A stretch of 64,000 nt of DNA from Sphaerisporangium krabiense. Lineage in GTDB: Bacteria > Actinomycetota > Actinomycetes > Streptosporangiales > Streptosporangiaceae. The DNA lies in assembly GCF_014200435.1 (NCBI RefSeq), contig NZ_JACHBR010000001.1, forward strand, positions 5,088,001-5,152,000. Direction: 5' to 3'. The position numbers and the translations under genes were made by a program. Of the stretch, positions 9,401-15,278 are shown one piece after another. The notes under the pieces were generated by a model. The model was not told the origin of the DNA. It ran no database searches and was given only the letters and a program-made list of their open reading frames with translations. Each line of letters opens with the position of its first letter. Position 1 is the first letter of the stretch.

Positions 9401-10394
9401 CGGCTCCCGGCTGGAGCTGCGGCTCGGCGACGCCTACGAGTCGGAGGTGAACCGCAAGGCGGCGCTGGCCGTGCCCGAGGGCGTGCCGGGGCGGGGGCTC
9501 ACCCGCGACGGGTTCCACTTCCTCGGCGCGCTGCCGCGCATCGACGGCGTCCGGCAGACCGACGACCTCACCGTGGGCGTCCGCGCGCTCGTGGACGCCG
9601 TCCGCGAGGCGTGGCAGGGGCCGCCCGCGCCGCGCGTCCGGCTGCTGCCCGCCGTCCTGCCCGCCGACGCGCTGCCGGGGCCCGAGCAGACCGGGGCGCG
9701 CGTCCCGATCGGCATCGACGAGGCCACCCTGTCGCCGGTCTCGGCCGACTTCGAGACCGACCCGCACCTAACCGTGATCGGTGACACCGAGAGCGGCAAG
9801 TCCAACCTGCTGCGGCTGGTCGCGGAGGGGATCGTCGCCCGCCACACCCCCGCGCAGGCGCGGCTCATCGTCATCGACTACCGCCGCTCGCTGCTGGACG
9901 CCGCCTACACCGAGCACCGCATCGGGTACGCGGCCTCCAGCACCACCGCGGCCGAGATGGTCCTGGAGGCGCGCGAGGCGCTGACCAAACGGCTCCCGCC
10001 GCCGGACCTCACCCCCGACCAGCTCCGCTCGCGCACCTGGTGGAAGGGCGCCGACCTGTACTTCGTCGTGGACGACTACGACCTGGTCGCCACCGGGGCC
10101 AACCCGATCGCGCCGCTGCTCGACCTGCTGCCGCAGGCGCGCGACATCGGCCTGCACCTGGTGCTCGCCCGCGCGATGGGCGGCGCGGGGCGGGCGATGT
10201 ACGACCCGGTCATGCAGCGCCTCAAGGACATGGCGAGCCCGGCCGTCATCCTGTCCGGCGACCGTGACGAGGGCGTGCTGTTCGGCGTCCGCCCGCACGC
10301 GCTGCCGCCCGGCCGCGGGTACTACGTGGACCGCCGCTCCGGCAGTCGCCTGATCCAGACCGCCTTCCTGGCCCCGTCCGCTCCCCAGAGCTGA
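6423..10394 (+). CDS. eccC: EccC, FtsK/SpoIIIE-type ESX motor ATPase
   Basis: A 1,323-residue protein starting at a GTG after AGGGGGAG. Two membrane helices lie at about 35-90. Three P-loop domains follow, with Walker A motifs GATGSGKS (483-490), GAPQSGKS (835-842) and GDTESGKS (1120-1127). The first domain has a full Walker B with catalytic glutamate (FVVLDEFSEL). The second reads FLVVDGW and the third FVVDDYD, so both lack the usual glutamate, which is common in the substrate-gating domains of EccC. It binds C-terminal signals of WXG100 substrates and drives export. Full-length single-chain form (EccCa and EccCb fused). Confidence 0.96.
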   Translation: MGTVVVRRPERRPPPAPPRGEILLESPPEIPETTSGGFGQILTFMPMVAGGAAMGLMFTAGGGGSPIMYVASGMFALSMVGMSLSQLGRASGERKSRLNGLRRDYFRYLSQTRRKVRRAARQQREALQWNGPDPDALWSFVMGPRLWERRPRDGDFATVRAGTGTQRLAVQLIPPDSKPVEDLDAMAAGALRRFVRAHSSVDDLPIALALHSFARILPTGDPAAARDLVRALIGQLAVFHSPEDMRIAVCAGKEWLAQWEWVKWLPHALHPEESDAAGPVRLIAEDLRDLDRLLGGELKDRGRFRPGASAESLPYHVVILDGGYVPQDSQLGTDAIQGVTVIDLGGAAAPVEEGATLRLEVLPDRFNRVVLDHAGKEIVSGLGRPDRLTYLQADALARQLAPLRASPAKGGEGQDVLGADMTLTDLLGVADPQRLDIPGLWRPRAARNRLRVPIGLGADGRVVELDIKESAQGGMGPHGLIIGATGSGKSELLRTLVLGLAATHSSEILNFVLVDFKGGATFLGLDTLPHVSAVITNLEDELPLVDRMYDALNGEMVRRQELLRAAGNYASLRDYERAREQGADLRPLPTLFVVLDEFSELLSAKPEFIDLFVMIGRLGRSLGVHLLLASQRLEEGRLRGLDTHLSYRIGLRTFSAMESRVVLGVADAYELPPAPGNGYLKFDNSGMTRFKAAYVSGAFAPETRQERRAPADRRQVVVYGTSYIPVPAPVQRPEPEPRPPAVGRDSLLDIVVRQFQGHGPPAHRIWLPPLAEPLTLSHLLPPLSITREHGLSTTGWAGRGKLRAVLGIVDRPFEQRRDPLGVDLSGAAGHLAVVGAPQSGKSTLLRTLVAGLALTHTPREAQFYCLDFGGGTLSSLEGLPHVGGVANRLDGDRVRRTVAEVTALMQRREREFAERGIDSFATYRRMVAEGAITGNEFGDVFLVVDGWLTVRQEFDALEPTITDLAARGLGYGVHVVAATNKWSEFRPGIRDLFGSRLELRLGDAYESEVNRKAALAVPEGVPGRGLTRDGFHFLGALPRIDGVRQTDDLTVGVRALVDAVREAWQGPPAPRVRLLPAVLPADALPGPEQTGARVPIGIDEATLSPVSADFETDPHLTVIGDTESGKSNLLRLVAEGIVARHTPAQARLIVIDYRRSLLDAAYTEHRIGYAASSTTAAEMVLEAREALTKRLPPPDLTPDQLRSRTWWKGADLYFVVDDYDLVATGANPIAPLLDLLPQARDIGLHLVLARAMGGAGRAMYDPVMQRLKDMASPAVILSGDRDEGVLFGVRPHALPPGRGYYVDRRSGSRLIQTAFLAPSAPQS

Positions 10395-10628
10395 CCCATT
10401 CGCCCCACATGCCCGGGATTCAGCTGTACGAGCTTTTCGGGGGGTACGGGGGTGAAATTTGCTAAGTAAATCCGGCATACCCCTCTAAAGCTCTTGAATG
10501 CCGCATTATTAACATATCGCATCTTGAAGTATGCTACATGTGACGCAAAGGTAAGTTGGCGCTCTTTATTGAGGGCCTGTTTACTTGTGGGACTTCGGGG
10601 GAATGCCCAAAAGCCGAGAAGGGGTCAC
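10395..10628 (+). other. AT-rich intergenic leader before the 159-residue gene
   Basis: This 234-bp gap has clearly lower GC than the flanking genes, especially 10445-10600 with runs such as ATTATTAACATATC. It must carry the promoter of the next gene; TTGAA at 10494 and TATGCT near 10529 are possible elements, but their spacing is not convincing. No terminator hairpin for eccC is obvious. Confidence 0.35.
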
Positions 10629-11108
10629 ATGACGGAAATACTGCCAGAAGGCGGGGCGGCCTCCGGAGCGGGTGGCGGGGACAAACCACCGCCTCCCCCT
10701 GAGAAGAAAACGAAAGAACCGGTCACCGTGCCCCGGGCGAGGCTGGCCGAGCTGGTTCTCGCGCTGCTCAGGCAGCTCATCGGGGACGCGGGCATCGCCA
10801 GGTTCGGCGCCGGCCGCCTTGAGACCACCGACGTGGAATCGGTTCTCGGGACGGCCATTCCCTCGGCCGCGGCGGTCGCCGGGGTCGTACCGCAAGCGAT
10901 GGACCAGTTCTTCGCCCAATACGGCCACACGTGGCAGGGCAAGGCGTACGCGCCTCTGAGAGGTCCGGACCACGCCAAGGAGTGGGGTCTGCGCACCGAG
11001 GACATCAACTCGTCCCGTCAGTACTCCGCCGACGCCGAGAACAACGACGTCGCCAAGCTGATCTCGAACCTCCTCAAGCTGCACCGCGCCCTGCAAAGAA
11101 AGCAGTAA
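10629..11108 (+). CDS. Uncharacterised 159-residue protein next to eccC
   Basis: The ATG at 10629 follows AAGGGG by 5 nt. The first 35 residues are Gly/Pro/Lys-rich and disordered (GGGDKPPPPPEKKTKEP). The rest is a compact helical domain with LAELVLALLRQLIGDAGIARFG, a central AAAVAGVVPQAMDQFFAQYG and a charged tail ending in two basic helices. There is no signal peptide, membrane helix or WXG motif. I do not recognise the family. It follows eccC in the same direction but after a long AT-rich leader, so it is probably separately transcribed; its tie to secretion rests on position only. Confidence 0.6.
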   Translation: MTEILPEGGAASGAGGGDKPPPPPEKKTKEPVTVPRARLAELVLALLRQLIGDAGIARFGAGRLETTDVESVLGTAIPSAAAVAGVVPQAMDQFFAQYGHTWQGKAYAPLRGPDHAKEWGLRTEDINSSRQYSADAENNDVAKLISNLLKLHRALQRKQ

Positions 11109-11126
11109 TCCCCGCACCTCGGGCGT

Positions 11127-11158
11127 GCCCGCCCGGCGACCTTTCCGCCGGGCCGGGC
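11127..11158. terminator. Bidirectional hairpin between convergent genes
   Basis: GCCCG-CCCGGCG, loop ACCTTTC, then CGCCGGG-CCGGGC: about a 12-bp GC stem with a single bulged C. It lies 18 bp after the stop of the 10629 gene and 22 bp past the stop of the convergent methyltransferase. There is no U-run, as is usual in high-GC actinobacteria. Confidence 0.5.
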
Positions 11159-11179
11159 GCGCCTTCGCGTCTCCGAGGT

Positions 11180-11980
11180 CTAGGGCTTTCTGGCGAGGCC
11201 GCAGAAGGCGTCCACGGGCTCGGGGACGCCGAAGGGGTTGTTCTCCGGGCGCCACCGGGAGGTCGGGACCACGCCCGGGTCCAGGAGTTCGAGGCCGTCG
11301 AAGAACCGCGCGATCTGCTCGGGAGTGCGGGAGACGTACGGCTCGCCGCCCTCGTCGTTGGAGATCTCGATCGCGTCGTCGCGGGCCGAGCCGTGGACGA
11401 CGCTGGTGCCGTCGTTGAGCGCCAGGTAGCTGCCCGAAGGAAGCGCGTCCAGCAGGTGGCGCACGATCCCGTACGCCTCCTCGTGGTCGACGACGTTGCC
11501 CATGATGCCGAGCATCATCAGCGCCACCGGCCGGCCGAGGTCCAGTGTCTCCGCGGCCCCGGCGAGGATCTTCTCGGGGTCGCGGACGTCTGCGTCGATG
11601 TAGGCGCACCTGCCCTCGGGGCTGCTGGTCAGCAGCGCCTGCGCGTGCACCAGGACGAGAGGGTCGTTGTCCACGTAGACGATGCGGCAGTCGGGCGCGA
11701 TCCGCTGGGCGACCTCGTGCGTGTTGTCGTGCGTGGGCAGCCCCGTGCCGACGTCCAGGAACTGCCGGATGCCCACCTCGCCGACCAGGTGGCGCACCGC
11801 GCGGCCGAGGAAGGCCCTCGAATGCCGGGCGACGTCGAGGATGTTCGGGAACACCTCGATGATCTTGTCGCCGACCTCCTGGTCGACCGGATAGTAGTCC
11901 TTGCCGCCCACCCAGTAGTTCCACATCCGCGCGGAGTTGGGACGCGTCGGATCGAGCTTGGGGGAAGTGCCCTCTGTCAC
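11180..11980 (-). CDS. SAM-dependent methyltransferase of the actinobacterial PF04672 type
   Basis: A 266-residue Rossmann methyltransferase. LDPTRPNSARMWNYWVGGKDYY at the N-terminus is the typical opening of this actinomycete family. The SAM loop is FLDVGTGLPTHDN, the acidic residue ending strand 2 is in VYVDNDPLV, and DADVRDPEKIL follows. The GTG at 11980 is preferred because AGAGGA lies 8 nt before it; the open frame allows starts up to 12016. Substrate is unknown for the family, which is heavily duplicated in actinomycetes. It is divergent from the substrate pair at 12154 across about 170 bp. Confidence 0.85.
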   Translation of the reverse strand: MTEGTSPKLDPTRPNSARMWNYWVGGKDYYPVDQEVGDKIIEVFPNILDVARHSRAFLGRAVRHLVGEVGIRQFLDVGTGLPTHDNTHEVAQRIAPDCRIVYVDNDPLVLVHAQALLTSSPEGRCAYIDADVRDPEKILAGAAETLDLGRPVALMMLGIMGNVVDHEEAYGIVRHLLDALPSGSYLALNDGTSVVHGSARDDAIEISNDEGGEPYVSRTPEQIARFFDGLELLDPGVVPTSRWRPENNPFGVPEPVDAFCGLARKP

Positions 11981-12153
11981 GAAGAACATCCTCTTCTGCC
12001 GTCCGAAACGCGTCAATCACCGTCGCGAAGATCGGCATACGCGCCCCGTGCGGGGACGACGGGGGAAATGATCGCGTATGGGTGGTGTGGTGGGTAAGGT
12101 GGCGGTGGGTCGGATGGTATGGGGTCCGGCCGCATCGGGAGGGGGCCGTTCCG

Positions 12154-12462
12154 GTGTCGGGTATCGAGCTCAACCGCGAGGCGCTCGCGAAGTTGCGCGG
12201 CGCCGTGCGCACCCAGAGGGGCCGGCTCGCGACCGTGGGCGACGGATTCCCGCCCAAGGACGCGCCGTCCGCGTCCCTGTTCGGCACGCTGGCCGGGGCC
12301 GAGGCGCTGGCCGCCGCGATCGGGCGGGTCGACGGGCACGCCGACGGCGAGTTCGGCACGGTCTCGAGCAGGCTCGACGGCGTGGAGCGGGCCCTGGACC
12401 TCATCGAGGAGAACGTCCGCACGGCACACCGCACCACCGAGACGGGACTTCCGGCGATATGA
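12154..12462 (+). CDS. Small helical ESX partner protein
   Basis: A 102-residue protein starting at a GTG preceded by GGAGGGGG. It is predicted all-helical (LNREALAKLRGAVRTQRGRLATV...FGTVSSRLDGVERALDLIEENV), like EspC/WXG100 partner proteins, although no strict WXG is present. Its stop overlaps the start of the next gene in an ATGA, so the two are translationally coupled. The downstream product is a WXG100-transglycosylase, so this is probably its co-secreted partner or chaperone. Family is inferred from size, helicity and coupling. Confidence 0.66.
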   Translation: MSGIELNREALAKLRGAVRTQRGRLATVGDGFPPKDAPSASLFGTLAGAEALAAAIGRVDGHADGEFGTVSSRLDGVERALDLIEENVRTAHRTTETGLPAI

Positions 12463-13538
12463 CGGACATGGGGGCCGTAGCGGCGCTCCCCGGCGGGCAG
12501 GAGCTCGTCGCCCTGGCCGACAAGACCAAAGGCGACCCGGCCGCCATCCGGGGCATCGCGGCACGGTGGCGCAAGGCCGCGGGCGGCTCCGCCGAGCCGT
12601 TCGAGACGCTGGGCGCGGCCGTCACCCGCGTGGACGCGGCGTGGAAGGGCGCGTCAGCCGACGCCTTCGTCACCTATATGCGGCGGTACGTGCGGGCCGG
12701 CGACGCGCTGCACGACGCGCTCGGCGCCTGCGCCACCTCCCTCGACACCGCCGCGGGAGCCGTCGAGCGGGCCAGGGGGGACGTCGTGGACGTCTGTGAC
12801 GACCTGCTCGCCTGGGTGGCCGAATACCGGCGGCGCAACCCGCACGCCAGCGACGAACAGCTCAAGCCAGGCATCTCCGAGCAGGTCGGCAAGGCCGTGT
12901 CGCTCGCCAAGGGGTACGTCCAGAGCGCCGAGACCGCGCTCTCCACGGCGTCCGGCGAGATCGGCGAGCACCTCAAGGCCGCCACGCCCACCTTCGCGTC
13001 CATCCCCGCCGCCGGCGACCAGTCGTTCGTCCCCGGGCCCGGGCACACCACCCAGTGGATACCGGTCCCCGCGGCCGAGATCGACCCGGTGTCGCGCAAC
13101 GGAGGGACGTCCTCGGGCGGCGGTTTCGGCGGGTACGGCCCGAGCGGCCCCCCGCCCCCCGGCGGCGGGCCCGCCCCCAAGGGGGAGGTCGCCGAGTGGA
13201 TCCGTCAGGCCGTGGAGATACTCAAGGCCCACGGGTATCCGGTCGAGAAGATGAACATGAACGACATCTGGATGATCATCCAGCACGAGTCCGGCGGCAA
13301 CCCGCACGCCATCAACAACTGGGACTCCAACGCCGCCGCCGGCCACCCCTCCAAAGGGCTCATGCAGACCATCGACCCGACGTTCTCGCGCTGGTCGCTG
13401 CCCGGCCACAAGAACATCTACGACCCGATCGACAACATCATCGCCGGCGTCCGCTACGCCATCGAACGCTACGGCTCGGTCTCCAACGTCCCCGGCGTGG
13501 TGGGCAGGAAGAACGGCTCCGGCTACGTCGGCTACTGA
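12459..13538 (+). CDS. WXG100-lytic transglycosylase (GH23-like) fusion, probable ESX effector
   Basis: A 359-residue protein. The N-terminal ~110 residues are a WXG100-type hairpin with AAWKGASADAF (W62). A helical region and a Pro/Gly-rich linker (about 195-235) follow. The C-terminal domain (about 240-359) has the SLT/GH23 pattern: DIWMIIQHESGGNP with predicted catalytic E277, then INNWDSNAAAG, GLMQTIDPTF, and DNIIAGVRYA. Such enzymes cleave peptidoglycan glycan strands. No Sec signal is present, so export would be by ESX through the WXG domain. It could remodel the wall for the ESX machine or attack neighbours; no immunity gene is obvious beside it. Confidence 0.85.
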   Translation: MTDMGAVAALPGGQELVALADKTKGDPAAIRGIAARWRKAAGGSAEPFETLGAAVTRVDAAWKGASADAFVTYMRRYVRAGDALHDALGACATSLDTAAGAVERARGDVVDVCDDLLAWVAEYRRRNPHASDEQLKPGISEQVGKAVSLAKGYVQSAETALSTASGEIGEHLKAATPTFASIPAAGDQSFVPGPGHTTQWIPVPAAEIDPVSRNGGTSSGGGFGGYGPSGPPPPGGGPAPKGEVAEWIRQAVEILKAHGYPVEKMNMNDIWMIIQHESGGNPHAINNWDSNAAAGHPSKGLMQTIDPTFSRWSLPGHKNIYDPIDNIIAGVRYAIERYGSVSNVPGVVGRKNGSGYVGY

Positions 13539-13897
13539 CGCCGCCCGCGCGGGGGCGCGGATTCCACGTGCGTCACCGTCAGCGTCGGCCCCGACCGGGG
13601 GCGCGCCTCCGCCAGGGCGAGCAGATGACGGCGGTTCCGCCTGCGCGTGACCATCAGCCCCACCGCGACCGGGACCGCGAGGAGCACGTTGAGGGCGACC
13701 AGCGGGAGCACGCCCCCCAAGACCTCGAACTCGAAGCGCATCGTGGTGCCGAACGCGGAGATCTCCCACTCCGGAGAGACCTGGATCCTCTCTGGAGAAA
13801 GCAGGCCGGGCAGGAGGGTCAGCCCCGGCGACGCCACCATCAAGACGGGTAGCGCGTACCATCCGCGCCCTGGCCTCACCCGCGGCTCGTCGCTCAT
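13532..13897 (-). CDS. Small two-span membrane protein at the end of the giant-protein operon
   Basis: A 121-residue protein starting at the ATG 6 nt after GGGAGG. Hydrophobic segments lie at about 15-33 and 65-85, with a basic cytoplasmic tail (TRRRNRRHLLALAEARPR). The region between the membrane segments would face outside. It is the last gene of the minus-strand run from 26984 and overlaps the stop of the convergent transglycosylase by 7 bp. No family recognised. A membrane immunity or accessory protein is possible from position, without direct support. Confidence 0.6.
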   Translation of the reverse strand: MSDEPRVRPGRGWYALPVLMVASPGLTLLPGLLSPERIQVSPEWEISAFGTTMRFEFEVLGGVLPLVALNVLLAVPVAVGLMVTRRRNRRHLLALAEARPRSGPTLTVTHVESAPPRGRRQ

Positions 13898-13957
13898 GCC
13901 CGCCTCCCTACCGCCGTCGCCGGAGATCATCTCCCATGGAAGGGGAATCGCGAGGTG

Positions 13958-14644
13958 TTACGGGGTGTGCGGGCCGTGGAGGGAGAGGAAATGGTCGAGG
14001 TTGCGCTGGTAGAGGGCGATGTCGCTTTCCAGGCCCTCGCGGGTGAAGCGCTCCGGCTCGTCGCGGCGGGTGGCGGCGCCCTCCTCGGACCAGAAGGCCG
14101 TCTCGGGGATCTCGTCACCGTCCTCGGGCAGGAACTTGGCGGCCTCGGCGACCGCGTCCCTGGCGTGCGTCCAGTTCAGGATCACCTCGTGGAAGCGCTG
14201 CCGGTCGCCGGGGTTCTCGGCGTACAGCAGGTCGTCGCGCATGGCGCGGCGCGCGTACCCAGCGCCGACGAGCTGCCACTGCCCCGGGTCGATGATCTCG
14301 GAGCGCCCGGGGCCGAAGCGCAGCTCGCCGCGGCGCGCGGCGAACTCGGTCTCGTAGGGGACCACGAGGATGATCTTGTGGCGCGGGCCGGTGTCGGGGC
14401 CGTCGAAGAGCAGCGTCCAGGCGGCGCGGCCCTCGGTGAGCGTCGTCCAGCGCTCGTAGTCGATCACGCGGCGGGCGGCACGCCGCCGCGTCGCCTCGGC
14501 GTCCTCGGTGACCTCCCCGCCCGCCGTGCCCTCCGCGGCTTCGTCATCGGCGGGGTCGACGTCGTCGGCCGCGACGGTGAGGTTGATGTAGAGGTACGCC
14601 TCCACCAGCGTCCGCGCGCGCAGGATCGGCACGTCGCCCGTCAT
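13958..14644 (-). CDS. Immunity-like protein, paralogue of the next gene upstream
   Basis: A 228-residue soluble protein; ATG 8 nt after GGGAGG. It shares a common plan with the product of 14737-15276: an LYINL/LYLDL start, a (I/L)(I/L)DPG(Q/E)W segment, and a C-terminal block AKFLPEDGDEIPETAFWSEEG against VKFIPPGREEVPEEAFWSLTG, each followed by a Arg-Glu-rich helix. It has an acidic insert (about 38-60) and lacks the cysteine pairs of its paralogue. Two small related genes directly after a giant toxin-like gene are typical of immunity genes, but this is inference. Confidence 0.62.
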   Translation of the reverse strand: MTGDVPILRARTLVEAYLYINLTVAADDVDPADDEAAEGTAGGEVTEDAEATRRRAARRVIDYERWTTLTEGRAAWTLLFDGPDTGPRHKIILVVPYETEFAARRGELRFGPGRSEIIDPGQWQLVGAGYARRAMRDDLLYAENPGDRQRFHEVILNWTHARDAVAEAAKFLPEDGDEIPETAFWSEEGAATRRDEPERFTREGLESDIALYQRNLDHFLSLHGPHTP

Positions 14645-14736
14645 CTCAGCCGCCTCCCGGTGCCTGTGCGCGTGTCCCGGCGGAACCGGCACGTCCCACG
14701 CCGGGTCCTTTCGAGCCTATCGGTCGCCGGAAGCGA

Positions 14737-15276
14737 TCAGGAAAGACGTTCCTCCTCCCGCGCGGCCAGCGCGCGGTAGGTGTCACGGACGACCAGCAGC
14801 CGGTCGAGGCGGAAACGCCCGGGCTCACGGCCGCGGACCCGGCGGCCCGTCAGCGACCAGAACGCCTCCTCGGGCACCTCCTCCCGGCCCGGCGGGATGA
14901 ACTTGACGACCTCCTCGACCGCCGCCATCGCGATCGTCAGGGCCTGTCGTGCCGCCCGCGGGTCGTCGGCGGGCACGTTGCCCGCGGTCAGGTCGGCGAC
15001 CCACAGCCACTCGCCCGGGTCGAGCAGTTCGGACGGCTCCGGGCCGCCGAAGGACGGGAACCGCGAGGACGCCGTCTCACGCTGGGGGAGACCGAACAGG
15101 AACTCCCGCTCCGTGCCGCAGCCCGCGCACGTGCCCGCGTAGTGGCAGGCCGTCTCCCCGTCCACGCTGACGAGACCGTCGTCCCACTCGGTGTCCACCG
15201 AGCCGCAGGACCCGCAGGGATGAAGGTCCAGATACAGGTGCGCCTCATCCCTGGTCCGCGCCACAGAGAACGCCAT
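14737..15276 (-). CDS. Immunity-like protein with CxxC pairs, directly after the giant gene
   Basis: A 179-residue soluble protein. The ATG at 15276 lies 5 nt after GGAGGGG, three bases beyond the giant gene's stop; a GTG at 15282 would overlap that stop but has no room for a ribosome site. Near the N-terminus CGSC and CAGC pairs about 30 residues apart suggest a zinc ribbon. The rest (SELLDPGEWLWVAD..., VEEVVKFIPPGREEVPEEAFW) matches the product of the next gene. Tight coupling to the giant gene supports a partner or immunity role; there is no biochemical clue. Confidence 0.65.
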   Translation of the reverse strand: MAFSVARTRDEAHLYLDLHPCGSCGSVDTEWDDGLVSVDGETACHYAGTCAGCGTEREFLFGLPQRETASSRFPSFGGPEPSELLDPGEWLWVADLTAGNVPADDPRAARQALTIAMAAVEEVVKFIPPGREEVPEEAFWSLTGRRVRGREPGRFRLDRLLVVRDTYRALAAREEERLS

Positions 15277-15278
15277 CC

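Noticed and set aside
6210..9767. A 1,185-codon minus-strand open frame opposite eccC
   Set aside because: Its composition is typical of an antisense shadow, and EccC on the plus strand has three P-loops and full-length family agreement.
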